Origin: Pseudomonadota bacterium
Lineage (GTDB): Bacteria > Myxococcota_A > UBA796 > GCA-2862545
Length of the DNA stretch: 64,000 bases
Direction: 5' to 3'
NCBI GenBank assembly: GCA_023954855.1
Contig: JAGSGY010000016.1
Location: forward strand, 25,316 to 89,315
Position numbers and translations under genes: made by a program
In this document: positions 19,804 through 27,042 of the stretch, in pieces
Layout of the letters: each line of letters starts with the position of its first letter
How positions within the stretch are numbered: the stretch's first letter is position 1
Notes under the pieces: generated by a model
The model's database searches: none
What the model saw: the letters and a program-made list of their open reading frames with translations, nothing else
Told to the model about the DNA's origin: nothing

Positions 19804-20573
19804 ATCCCTTCGCCTACACCGATGAGCTGATCGAGACCGTCAAAGCCTGGGATGGCACGATCGGGGCTCCAAGCGCCCGAAATCGCAAGACTGAGCGCAT
19901 GCGTGTGTTCAAGAACAACTTCGTCGAGGACGTGCTCGCCACGTCGCGCTGGTGGCTGCCCGGTGTGTGGTTCGGTGGCTTCATCGCCTACGGCTTCTAT
20001 CTGGCCGTCGTCGGCGACATGGGAATGGCCAAGGGCTTGGGCCTCTACGGCGCCGGGATCCTCGGCTGGACCTTCATCGAGTACGCCCTGCACCGCTGGG
20101 CCTTCCACTTTCACGTCGAGCCCGATGACTTCGACGCGAAGATGCGGCTGTTTCTACTGCACGGCTACCACCACGAGTTCCCGAACGACAAGCTACGCCT
20201 CGTCGCACCGCCGATGCTCTCGTGGCCCCTCGCCGTCATCATCCTCGGCACGTACACCCTGATCGGTGGTCTCGAGCCGGCGCTCATCCTGTTTGGCGGC
20301 ACCACCTGCGGGTACCTGTTCTACGACTGGACCCACTACGGCACGCATCACTTCCGCCCGAAAGACCCGGTCTTCAAGCTCATCCGCCGCTCGCACATGA
20401 TCCACCACTACAAGCTGTTTCAGCTAAACATGGGCATCAGCACGCCGCTCTGGGACTGGATCCTCGGTAGCTGGGGCTGGTCGCAGGATGCAGTGAAAGA
20501 GGCCCTCGCCGAAGACCGCAAGCTCGCCAAGGAGCGGGCGGCGCAACAGGCACTGACGACGGACCGCGAGTAG
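19800..20573 (+). CDS. Fatty acid hydroxylase superfamily membrane protein (2-hydroxylase-like)
   Basis: 257 residues with about four membrane helices and the His clusters of the integral-membrane di-iron family: 'HRWAFHFH', 'HGYHHEFP', 'HYGTHH', 'HMIHHY'. The pattern resembles fatty acid 2-hydroxylases (FA2H/Scs7-like, without the cytochrome b5 domain) more than sterol desaturases. The likely product is a hydroxylated acyl chain in membrane lipids. It is translationally coupled to the BoxR-like gene by ATGA, an unexpected partnership because benzoate degradation does not need it. Confidence 0.85.
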   Translation: MNPFAYTDELIETVKAWDGTIGAPSARNRKTERMRVFKNNFVEDVLATSRWWLPGVWFGGFIAYGFYLAVVGDMGMAKGLGLYGAGILGWTFIEYALHRWAFHFHVEPDDFDAKMRLFLLHGYHHEFPNDKLRLVAPPMLSWPLAVIILGTYTLIGGLEPALILFGGTTCGYLFYDWTHYGTHHFRPKDPVFKLIRRSHMIHHYKLFQLNMGISTPLWDWILGSWGWSQDAVKEALAEDRKLAKERAAQQALTTDRE

Positions 20574-20582
20574 GTCTGCCGC

Positions 20583-21392
20583 CTAGTCTGGTCGTCCCTG
20601 TAGGCCCGAGAGCGTCCACGGGTTCGCGAACATCTCGCGCATGCGCCGGGCGAGGGTTCCGCCTTGGAAGCCGTCGATAAAGCGATGGTCTAGCGTCGCA
20701 GTGATGACGATCTGGGGACGCAGCGCGATCTCGCCGTCCCACTCCGCCGGCACGCGTCGCTCGGCACCGATGCAGACGTAGACCGGGGCATGCGCGAACG
20801 GCGTCGGAGGCACCAGGCCCTCATCGATGCCCAGCATGCCGACGCTGGTGATGATGCACGAGCCAAACGGGTAGGGGGTCACGCCGAGTGCGGGGATCGA
20901 GAAGCCTCCGCAGCCACCGAGCCAGCCAATCCACGACAGCAGGGGCTTGAGGATCCAGGTCGGCAGCATCTTGATGGTGCCCTTCGACTTGTTGAAGTCG
21001 TCGTCGGCGCCCTTGTGCAGCTTCACGGCGAGCTCGCGCAGCTCCTTGGCGATGCCGGCTGGGCCCTTGGTGTCGGCCTCGTCGATCTTGGCCTTGCCGA
21101 GGTCTCCGCCTTCTTCGAGGGCGACGAGAAAGCTGATGGCCACCGTCTCGTGGGGGATGTACCGGCCGAGCCAGATGCGGCCGTTCAGACTTGGGGTCTC
21201 GGCAAGGGCTTGGGCCACCACTGCACCGACAAAGGTCGTCATCGTGACCTTCTCGCCGGTCTGCTCGCGGGCCCAGGCGATGTAGTCATTGACCTCGCCC
21301 GTATCGAGCACCAGGCGGCCGTAGATGTTGCCCTCGCGTGGTGCATCCCAGCTGGCGATGGCGAGCTTTCGCCGCGTCGTCATGGTCTTCAT
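20583..21392 (-). CDS. Lone 2-oxoacid dehydrogenase E2-type acyltransferase domain
   Basis: 269 residues, the size of the catalytic domain alone. The active-site motif 'DHRFIDG' near residue 240 matches the E2 His-x-x-x-Asp. No lipoyl domain or E1/E3-binding domain is present and no E1 or E3 genes are nearby, so it is unlikely to work in a pyruvate dehydrogenase-type complex. It is more likely an independent CoA-dependent acyltransferase. A Trp/Gly-rich insertion near residues 145-165 ('LLSWIGWLGGCGG') could associate with membranes. GGAGGG precedes ATG 21392; ATG 21383 is an alternative. Confidence 0.8.
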   Translation of the reverse strand: MKTMTTRRKLAIASWDAPREGNIYGRLVLDTGEVNDYIAWAREQTGEKVTMTTFVGAVVAQALAETPSLNGRIWLGRYIPHETVAISFLVALEEGGDLGKAKIDEADTKGPAGIAKELRELAVKLHKGADDDFNKSKGTIKMLPTWILKPLLSWIGWLGGCGGFSIPALGVTPYPFGSCIITSVGMLGIDEGLVPPTPFAHAPVYVCIGAERRVPAEWDGEIALRPQIVITATLDHRFIDGFQGGTLARRMREMFANPWTLSGLQGRPD

Positions 21393-21496
21393 CGACCCTC
21401 CGGCGGGGAGGATACCGCTCGCGCATGCGAATCCGGCGCGAATTGAGGTTCATCTGCGTTTCACACCGCGCACCTCTGAGGCTCATTTGGCGGACC

Positions 21497-21502
21497 TAGC
21501 TT
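21497..21502 (+). promoter_or_regulatory. Candidate -10 box (TAGCTT)
   Basis: CCTAGCTT lies 35 bp before ATG 21538; the same octamer recurs before the glutaredoxin gene at 26622. No clear -35 hexamer is seen. Confidence 0.35.
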
Positions 21503-21537
21503 GCATGTCATCGGGAATGCATCCCGTGGGAGGTTCG

Positions 21538-22413
21538 ATGACCGACACGAAGACACGCCTTGCCAAGGCCGCGATGACTGCCACCCTGGTGGGAAGCGCG
21601 CTGACCTCGTTGGCCTGTGCACCCGCTCCAAAGGGACGCGTCGTGCGCATCGGGGGCGAGACCCGGACTGCGGGTGCCCGCCGTGGCTCCGGTTGGAACG
21701 ATGGCGCGACACCCAGCCTCACGGGCATGACCCTGTGCGAGCGGAGTTTGGCCGGAGAGGGGTGGCGGCTGTCCGCGGAGCTCGAGCACGCCGCGGTCGC
21801 TGCGTTCGCAGAGCTCTCTCACCGTCTGATGCTTGTAGGGGCTCCCGCCGAACTCGTCGCCCGCTCGCACATCGCCGCCCTCGACGAGATCCGCCATGCC
21901 GAGCGGTGCTTCGCGCTTGCGAGTGGGTACTTCAAAGAGCCCGTGTCGGCCGCCCCCTTCGAGGGGCTGATCCGCCAGCGTGACCCGGGAACGAGGCTGG
22001 AAGAGATCGCGCGCCTCGCCGTCGGTTCACTGCGCGACGGAGCAGTCGGGGAGGGGGTGGCTGCGCTGACGGCCACGCATGCGTCCGAGGGCGCCATTGA
22101 CCCGGTGATTCGCGACACCTTGGCCACCATCGGCTGTGAAGAGGCCGAGCACGCAGCCTTGGGATGGGCCACCATCGCTTGGTGCCTCGAAGAGGGTGGC
22201 GAGCTGGTCGCACAGGCACTGGAAGAGGAACTCGACCAGCTCACCATCCCCGCCGCGCAGCCACCGGTTGAGGGCGTGAGCAGTGCGCGTCTCGCCGAGC
22301 TCGGACTGTTGCCGCAGGATGTGCTCGGGCGCTTGGCCGAAGGCGTGGTCGAGGCCTCCAAGGCTCAGTGCCGGGCCTGGATCGATGCCACGCGTGAGCG
22401 GGTGGCCAGTTGA
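21538..22413 (+). CDS. Ferritin-like domain lipoprotein
   Basis: 291 residues. ATG 21538 has GGGAGG five bases upstream. An N-terminal signal ends in lipobox 'LACA', so the protein is probably lipid-anchored. Residues ~80-210 are helical with the ferritin-like ligand pattern 'ELEHAAVAAFAELSHRL', 'ALDEIRHAERCF' and later 'CEEAEHAALGWA' (three E..H units). A di-metal four-helix bundle outside the cytoplasm is therefore likely. Oxidase and iron-handling roles are both possible. The next gene, a 2OG oxygenase, starts 25 bp downstream. Confidence 0.75.
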   Translation: MTDTKTRLAKAAMTATLVGSALTSLACAPAPKGRVVRIGGETRTAGARRGSGWNDGATPSLTGMTLCERSLAGEGWRLSAELEHAAVAAFAELSHRLMLVGAPAELVARSHIAALDEIRHAERCFALASGYFKEPVSAAPFEGLIRQRDPGTRLEEIARLAVGSLRDGAVGEGVAALTATHASEGAIDPVIRDTLATIGCEEAEHAALGWATIAWCLEEGGELVAQALEEELDQLTIPAAQPPVEGVSSARLAELGLLPQDVLGRLAEGVVEASKAQCRAWIDATRERVAS

Positions 22414-22438
22414 GTGGCCGCCGCGGTACCCAGGTGGG

Positions 22439-22960
22439 GTGGACCCGACCTTTGCCGAGACCCGTGCACTACACCTCGCCGCCGCGCTGCCGGATGAGCT
22501 GCTGCAGGTCTGTCGGCAGCGCCTCGCCGACGCCCTCTGGTCCCCGGATTCCGTAACGGGCGCGGCCTTTGCCTTCGACACAGCAGAGCTCGCGCTGCCC
22601 GAACTCGACGCCTTCCTCGCCAGCGACCGACTCGACATTCGGGCGCTGGCGGGCCTCTCTGCGGAGCACAGCTTCGCTGGATCGCTGAAGCGCCTGGGTC
22701 CAGGGCCTGACTACCGCTTCCCCTGGCACCGCGACCACCGCAAGGGCCAGCGCCTCGGCATGACGGTGAACCTGTCCTCTTCGACACTCTCGGGTGGGGT
22801 GTTCGAGCAGCGCCTGCGGTGGCAACTGGAACCGACGGTGCGGATCCACAGCCAACCAGGCGATGTGCACATCTTCGATGTCGCCGACACCCGACTCGTC
22901 CATCGCGTCACGCCAGTTACCGCCGGGCTTCGCGTCGTGCTCGCCGGCTGGTGGACGTAG
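22439..22960 (+). CDS. 2-oxoglutarate/Fe(II) oxygenase-like protein (prolyl 4-hydroxylase type)
   Basis: 173 residues from GTG 22439 (weak AGGTGGG site). The double-stranded beta-helix metal triad is visible: 'PWHRDH' (His-x-Asp), then 'LVHRVTPVTAGLRVVLAGWW' with the distal His and the 2OG-binding Arg nine residues later. The short length and C-terminal 'GxRxxLxxWW' resemble small bacterial P4H-like hydroxylases. The substrate is unknown. It probably shares a transcript with the ferritin-like lipoprotein gene. Confidence 0.78.
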   Translation: MDPTFAETRALHLAAALPDELLQVCRQRLADALWSPDSVTGAAFAFDTAELALPELDAFLASDRLDIRALAGLSAEHSFAGSLKRLGPGPDYRFPWHRDHRKGQRLGMTVNLSSSTLSGGVFEQRLRWQLEPTVRIHSQPGDVHIFDVADTRLVHRVTPVTAGLRVVLAGWWT

Positions 22961-22977
22961 GTTGCAAAACAATCAGG

Positions 22978-23024
22978 GTTGACGGTTTTACTGGAATTGG
23001 GTAAACAGTCGGAGTTGACGGTTT
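22978..23024 (+). promoter_or_regulatory. TetR promoter/operator with GTTGACGGTTT direct repeats
   Basis: GTTGACGGTTT occurs twice, at 22978-22988 and 23014-23024 (36-bp period). The first contains TTGACG, separated by exactly 17 bp from TAAACA (23002-23007), a good -35/-10 pair. The second lies just downstream of the -10, over the expected start site. Both are well placed for autoregulation by the TetR protein encoded next. Confidence 0.55.
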
Positions 23025-23043
23025 CGTCGATTCCGGAGGTCCT

Positions 23044-23631
23044 TTGGGCTCAGCCAGACAAGCCCGCGCCATCGAGACGCGCCAATTGCTGCTCGACGCC
23101 ACCCTCGAGGCGCTCGTGGAGGTCGGATACGCGGGCACCACCACCCAAGAGGTGTGTCGCAGGGCAGGAGCCTCGCGGGGCAAGCTGCTTCACCACTTCC
23201 CGCGTCGTACCGACCTCCTGATCGCCGCGCTCGAAGAGGTGCTCACCCAGCGGGTGCAGGGCTTTGTCGATGATCATCAGCCCGGAGAACAGGACCTCGC
23301 CGCGCTGATCACCGCGATGTGGGCGCACTGGAAGGGTCCGGCGCTGTACGCCTGGCTCGAGCTCGCGATTGCCGCCCGAACCAATGCCGAGCTCCGCGAG
23401 CCGCTGCGCGTCGTGATGCGCCAGTTCGACGTGAACGTGCGTGCGGCCTTCGGTGCTCTGTTGCCGGGCGCGCTGCCGCCGGCACTGCGTGACACCGCCC
23501 CGATGATGGTGTTTGCGGCCCTCAATGGCCTTGCCGTCGATCGGATCTACTCGGACGAGGCGACGATTCAGCCCACCCTCGCACTGCTCATTTCCGTGAG
23601 CCAGCAAGTCTTGGAGAGCGACCATGGATGA
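23044..23631 (+). CDS. TetR family transcriptional regulator
   Basis: 195 residues from TTG 23044, supported by GGAGG upstream. The N-terminal helix-turn-helix is typical ('LLDATLEALVEVGYAGTTTQ', 'ASRGKLLHHFPRRTDLL'). The ligand domain is helical with no recognisable specificity. It overlaps the next gene, a sterol desaturase-family enzyme, by 8 bp and probably controls that operon in response to a lipid-like ligand. Confidence 0.92.
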   Translation: MGSARQARAIETRQLLLDATLEALVEVGYAGTTTQEVCRRAGASRGKLLHHFPRRTDLLIAALEEVLTQRVQGFVDDHQPGEQDLAALITAMWAHWKGPALYAWLELAIAARTNAELREPLRVVMRQFDVNVRAAFGALLPGALPPALRDTAPMMVFAALNGLAVDRIYSDEATIQPTLALLISVSQQVLESDHG

Positions 23632-24682
23632 ACTCATCATGCTCACGAGCGCGTACGTGCTCTTCGTCGGCCTCATCGTGGGCGAGGCGGCGTTTAGCTA
23701 CGGCTTGGGCCGTGGCTACTACCGATTCGGCGAGGCGGCCTGCAATGTGGCCCACGGCATCGTCTACCAGACCGTCGACGTCTTCACGAAGCTCTGGGTG
23801 ATGGTGCCGTTTCTCTGGCTCTCACAGCACGCCCCGGCGCAGCTCCCTGTCGATCAGTGGTGGGCCTGGGTGCTTGGTCTCATCGCCTACGACTTCTGCA
23901 TCTACTGGGCGCACCGGCATGGCCACGAGATTGGCTTTCTCTGGGCCATCCACGCGGTGCATCACGCAGCCGAGGACTACAACCTCGCCGCCGCGCTCCG
24001 TCAGCCGGCCTTTCAGGGCATCCTCGGCTGGATCTGGCGCCTCCCACTCGCGCTGTTCATGCCTGTCGAGATGTTCGTCGGCCTTGTGGTGTTCGACTTT
24101 CTGTACCAGTTCATCCAGCACACCCGCTTCGTGGGTAAGCTCGGGCCGCTCGAGTGGGTCCTCAACACACCCTCGCATCACCGCGTTCACCATGGGGTCC
24201 AAGAGGAGTACCTGGACAAGAACTACGGGGGCATCCTGATCATCTGGGACCGCCTGTTCGGTACCTTCCAGGAAGAACTCCACGAGCCGACCTACGGAGT
24301 CACCAAGCCGCTGCGCTCGCTGAACCCCTTCTGGGGCAACCTGCACTTCTTCGCGGAGCTGGTTGAGGCCACGCGTCGGGCCAAGGGCATGAACAAGGTC
24401 TGGCTGTGGTTTGCGGGTCCCGGCGAGCTCGAGCGCCTCGCACCCGGCGCAACCGTCCAGGTCGAGCACGCGGTCCAAGACGCGGACCTGAAGCCCACGC
24501 AGGGCGTGTTTGCGGCGGTCGGCACTGCGATTGCGATTGTCTCACTCACGGCGCTGATTCTCATGGAGGCCGAGCTAGGCTTGGCCGGGGAGATCGGGCT
24601 GACCGCGGCGGTGCTCACGTGCCTTCTGGGGACAGCCTGGGTGCTCGAGCGGGCGCGGCTCAGTGCGCCGTCCGCGGGCTAG
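23624..24682 (+). CDS. Sterol desaturase/fatty acid hydroxylase family membrane protein (alkylglycerol monooxygenase-like)
   Basis: 352 residues with about five to seven membrane helices. The metal-binding His boxes are 'HRHGHE', 'HAVHHAAED' and 'PSHHRVHHG', the pattern of sterol desaturases including alkylglycerol monooxygenase-type proteins. 'YDFCIYWAHR' and 'GILIIWDRLFGTF' are strong family signatures. It probably oxidises an alkyl lipid in the membrane. It is co-transcribed with the upstream TetR, and its stop overlaps the convergent FGE-like gene by 4 bp. Confidence 0.88.
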   Translation: MDELIMLTSAYVLFVGLIVGEAAFSYGLGRGYYRFGEAACNVAHGIVYQTVDVFTKLWVMVPFLWLSQHAPAQLPVDQWWAWVLGLIAYDFCIYWAHRHGHEIGFLWAIHAVHHAAEDYNLAAALRQPAFQGILGWIWRLPLALFMPVEMFVGLVVFDFLYQFIQHTRFVGKLGPLEWVLNTPSHHRVHHGVQEEYLDKNYGGILIIWDRLFGTFQEELHEPTYGVTKPLRSLNPFWGNLHFFAELVEATRRAKGMNKVWLWFAGPGELERLAPGATVQVEHAVQDADLKPTQGVFAAVGTAIAIVSLTALILMEAELGLAGEIGLTAAVLTCLLGTAWVLERARLSAPSAG

Positions 24683-25452
24683 TTTGTGTCCGCGCAGCAG
24701 CGAAAGCCGGTGGAGTAGTCATGGTAGCCGACGCTGTGGGCGGTGGTGGTGTAGGTACAGCCGGCCCCATTGAGCACCGCGTCCACGTAGAAGCCGCCCT
24801 TGAACGTGCCGGCTGGGTCCGCGATCCACTCGTGCAGGTTCCCGTGCATGTCGTAGACGCCATCTTCGCTCACGCAGTCGGCGTTGGCGCCGCTGGGATC
24901 CAGGGAGTCCGCCAGCTGGTTCAGGCGGGGGTCACTCATCTCGCTCGTGGACCAGGTGGGCGTTCCGAAGAGCTCGACGACGGGATGGGTGTCGCGGGTG
25001 TCGTTGCACGCCGTCGCGTCGTAGCTGTCGCCGTAGGGGTAGAGGGACTCGGTGCTTCCACGACAGGCGCGGGTCCACTCTGAGGCCGTGCACAGGCGCT
25101 TTCCGGCGTTGTCGCAGGCAAGCGCGGCCACGGTCTGCGAGATGTAGCCCTGGGGCACTGCGCCGGCTCGGTTGGCCGCGGTCCCCGAGGTCGGGGTGGC
25201 GTACGGGGACTGGTCGGTGAGGTGGGCCTCGTAGCGGTCGATGCAGTAGGGAACGGCGGCTGGAATCCGCACCATGTCCGTCGCACAGGCGGTGTCGGCA
25301 TCCGTGTCTGCGTCTGCGTCTGCGTCTGCGTCCGTGTCCGTGTCCGTGTCCGTGTCCGTGTCGGCTTCCACCGAGGTGTCTTCGCTGTCGAGCGGTGCCT
25401 GACGCACCGTGCTCGGCTCGCAGGCGAGAAGTACCAGCAGCAACCCGGTCAT
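24679..25452 (-). CDS. Formylglycine-generating enzyme/SUMF1-like lipoprotein with Asp-Thr linker
   Basis: 257 residues from ATG 25452. A signal peptide with lipobox 'LLAC' is followed by a low-complexity Asp-Thr/Asp-Ala linker, then a C-type-lectin-like FGE/sulfatase-modifying domain: 'YCIDRYEAHL', 'KRLCTASEWTRACRG', 'GVYDMHGNLHEWIAD', ending 'GFRCC'. The GNxxEW signature is clear. Whether the copper-ligating catalytic Cys pair is present is uncertain, and many bacterial relatives are not formylglycine generators. It probably sits on the cell surface on a flexible stalk. The start overlaps the ferredoxin stop (ATGA). Confidence 0.82.
   Translation of the reverse strand: MTGLLLVLLACEPSTVRQAPLDSEDTSVEADTDTDTDTDTDADADADADTDADTACATDMVRIPAAVPYCIDRYEAHLTDQSPYATPTSGTAANRAGAVPQGYISQTVAALACDNAGKRLCTASEWTRACRGSTESLYPYGDSYDATACNDTRDTHPVVELFGTPTWSTSEMSDPRLNQLADSLDPSGANADCVSEDGVYDMHGNLHEWIADPAGTFKGGFYVDAVLNGAGCTYTTTAHSVGYHDYSTGFRCCADTN
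25306..25362 (-). repeat. Hexanucleotide microsatellite coding Asp-Ala/Asp-Thr linker
   Basis: Four tandem GTCTGC units are followed by five GTCCGT units on the plus strand. On the coding strand these encode (Asp-Thr)5 then (Asp-Ala)4. Unit length is a multiple of three, so copy-number change would alter linker length without breaking the frame. Confidence 0.85.
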
Positions 25453-25712
25453 CGCTTGCGCATTCCGAGTGCATTCTCGGGGCAGACCTGCACGCAGGCG
25501 GCGCACCCCAGGCACGCGTCAGGGTCGATGAATGCCTGGTCTCCGCCGTGCATCCACAGCTTCAGGCGTGCGAGACGGCCAAGGTCTGCGCGAACGTCGT
25601 CGGACACGCGGCGAACCTTGATGGCCTTGGTCGGGCAGGCCGAGGTGCACGGGCCTCGGGCCTCGCAGCGCGAGCGGTCGACGACTGCGATGAGGTGCGG
25701 GTTCTCGCGCAT
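25449..25712 (-). CDS. Small 4Fe-4S ferredoxin-like protein
   Basis: 87 residues from ATG 25712, eight bases after the sirtuin stop codon; ATG 25745 would overlap that gene. There are two cluster motifs. The C-terminal one is a complete CxxCxxCxxxCP ('CLGCAACVQVCP'). The N-terminal one lacks its second Cys ('CEARGPCTSACP'), so one cluster may be 3Fe-4S-like or ligated otherwise. A basic loop (about residues 28-45) separates them. It lies between sirtuin and FGE-like genes with overlapping or near-touching ends, which implies one transcript; partner unknown. Confidence 0.82.
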   Translation of the reverse strand: MRENPHLIAVVDRSRCEARGPCTSACPTKAIKVRRVSDDVRADLGRLARLKLWMHGGDQAFIDPDACLGCAACVQVCPENALGMRKR

Positions 25713-25720
25713 GCTCTCTG

Positions 25721-26539
25721 CTATCGCGCCATCAGCACCTGACACACTGCCTCGACGCCTTCGAGTGCACCCGTCTCAAGGGCAAAGCCGTTCGAGTAGC
25801 TCTGGGCAAAGGTGCGAAATGGGTTCGCGTTCGGGTTGATGTCAACGAACACAGCGCCGGACCGTGCGGCCTCGGACGCAGCGTGCATGGGCAGCGAGGC
25901 GGCACCCGAGGTTCCGACGACCACGAATACGCTCGCGCGTGAAGCTGCCTGCATGGCTGTCTCGGACTTGTGCAGGTGCTCTTGGTAGTACTCGTCGAAC
26001 CAGAGAATGTGCGGCCGACAGCGGTTGCCATCCGGCGACACGAGCTCTTGCCACTCGGCATCGGTGAGCGGCTGCGCTTTGTCTGCCCGCGCGAGGTGGG
26101 CGGGAATCGGCAGGCGTTCGCCCGTGACCTCATCACGCATCAGGTCGATGTCGCCGTGGATTTCGCACATGCGGGCATCTGAGCTTCCGGCCCGGCGGTG
26201 CAGGCCGTCGACATTCTGGGTGACCAACACGAAGGCATCCCCGAGGGCGTGCTCGAGCTCCACCAATGCGTGATGCGAGGCGTTTGGCTCGGCCTGATTG
26301 CAGATCGCCTTGCGGTACAGGTACCAGTTCCAGGACTCACGCGGAATCTCTCGGTACGCGGCCGCCGTGGCCAGCTCTTGCGGGTGGTACACGCGCGAGC
26401 CGACCTTCCAGTAGCCCTGCTCGCCGCGGAAGGTGGGGATGCCTGAAGCCACCGAGAAACCCGCGCCGGTGAGGATCACGACGGGCCGGTCGGGCGAGGG
26501 GTCGGCGGCCAGTAGGGCCTTCTTGAGGGATGCATTCAT
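25721..26539 (-). CDS. Sir2 family NAD-dependent protein deacylase (sirtuin)
   Basis: 272 residues from ATG 26539 with GGAAG upstream. Sirtuin signatures are complete: 'ILTGAGFSVASGIPTFRG', 'VTQNVDGLHRRAG', catalytic His in 'CEIHGDI', and 'VVVGTSGAASLPM' plus 'VDINPNANPF' for NAD binding. The structural zinc Cys4 found in most sirtuins is not visible: the region after the catalytic His is 'MRDEVTGERLPIPAHLARAD', with one Cys further on. It is probably a zinc-less class. It deacylates lysines and releases nicotinamide. A promoter with TTGCGG-17-TATATG lies upstream. Confidence 0.9.
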   Translation of the reverse strand: MNASLKKALLAADPSPDRPVVILTGAGFSVASGIPTFRGEQGYWKVGSRVYHPQELATAAAYREIPRESWNWYLYRKAICNQAEPNASHHALVELEHALGDAFVLVTQNVDGLHRRAGSSDARMCEIHGDIDLMRDEVTGERLPIPAHLARADKAQPLTDAEWQELVSPDGNRCRPHILWFDEYYQEHLHKSETAMQAASRASVFVVVGTSGAASLPMHAASEAARSGAVFVDINPNANPFRTFAQSYSNGFALETGALEGVEAVCQVLMAR

Positions 26540-26564
26540 GGAGGTCTTCCTTCGATACCTAGTG

Positions 26565-26593
26565 CATATAAGGTCCTCGAGAATCTTCCGCAA
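26565..26593 (-). promoter_or_regulatory. Sigma-70-like promoter for the sirtuin operon
   Basis: On the minus strand, TTGCGG (26593-26588) and TATATG (26570-26565) are separated by exactly 17 bp, 25 bp before ATG 26539. It is one of the best -35/-10 pairs in the window, back to back with the glutaredoxin promoter. Confidence 0.6.
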
Positions 26594-26599
26594 CAGGGC

Positions 26600-26627
26600 T
26601 TGGAAGTGGAGAGGCTGTGCCTAGCTT
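26600..26627 (+). promoter_or_regulatory. Promoter for the glutaredoxin-like gene
   Basis: TTGGAA (26600-26605), 16-bp spacer, TAGCTT (26622-26627), then GGAGG and ATG 26645. It diverges from the sirtuin promoter with only 6 bp between the two -35 boxes. Confidence 0.5.
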
Positions 26628-26644
26628 CGCGGTCTGGAGGCCCG

Positions 26645-27010
26645 ATGCCCGCCCGTCCCCCCGTCACCGCCCACGTCGCCGAGAAGCAAGAGCACTTTCA
26701 CAAGGCCACGGTCGACGAGGTCCGCAGTGCGGTCGCCGCGCACGACATCGTGGTCGTCGGCATGACGGTCAATCCGCATGTTTCGCGGGTTTGCAAGGCC
26801 CTCGATGAGGCGGGTCTCGAGCACCACTACATCGGCTACGGCGGCTACCACTCGAAGTGGAAGGAGCGTCTCGCCCTCAAGCTTTGGACGGGGTGGCCAA
26901 CCTTTCCGCAGGTCTTCGTGAACGGGCAGTTCATCGGTGGCTGTGACCAGACGACCCACATGCTCAAGTCCGGTGAGCTCAAGCTCCTGCTCGACGCGGA
27001 ACGGTCCTAG
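26645..27010 (+). CDS. Glutaredoxin-fold protein lacking the active-site cysteines
   Basis: 121 residues from ATG 26645 (GGAGG seven bases upstream). The C-terminal half is unmistakably glutaredoxin-like: 'WPTFPQVFVNGQFIGGCDQT' with the cis-Pro and GG loop. Where CPYC or CGFS should sit after the first strand ('IVVVGMTVNPHVSRVCKAL'), the sequence is Asn-Pro-His-Val, so the nucleophilic Cys is gone. One Cys lies six residues later. It is probably a non-redox or scaffold relative, or one using that displaced Cys. The long N-terminal helix is unusual for a monothiol glutaredoxin. Confidence 0.82.
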   Translation: MPARPPVTAHVAEKQEHFHKATVDEVRSAVAAHDIVVVGMTVNPHVSRVCKALDEAGLEHHYIGYGGYHSKWKERLALKLWTGWPTFPQVFVNGQFIGGCDQTTHMLKSGELKLLLDAERS

Positions 27011-27042
27011 ACTCGGCTCGCGGGTGGGTCTAATCTGGTGCC

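Noticed and set aside
19800..24682. Region as a biosynthetic gene cluster
   Set aside because: There is no PKS, NRPS, terpene or RiPP core enzyme; the genes are separate short transcription units.
25449..26539. Sirtuin plus neighbours as an antiphage (Thoeris/Sir2-type) defence system
   Set aside because: The sirtuin is of the ordinary protein-deacylase type with no fused defence domain, and the neighbours are a ferredoxin and a surface lipoprotein.
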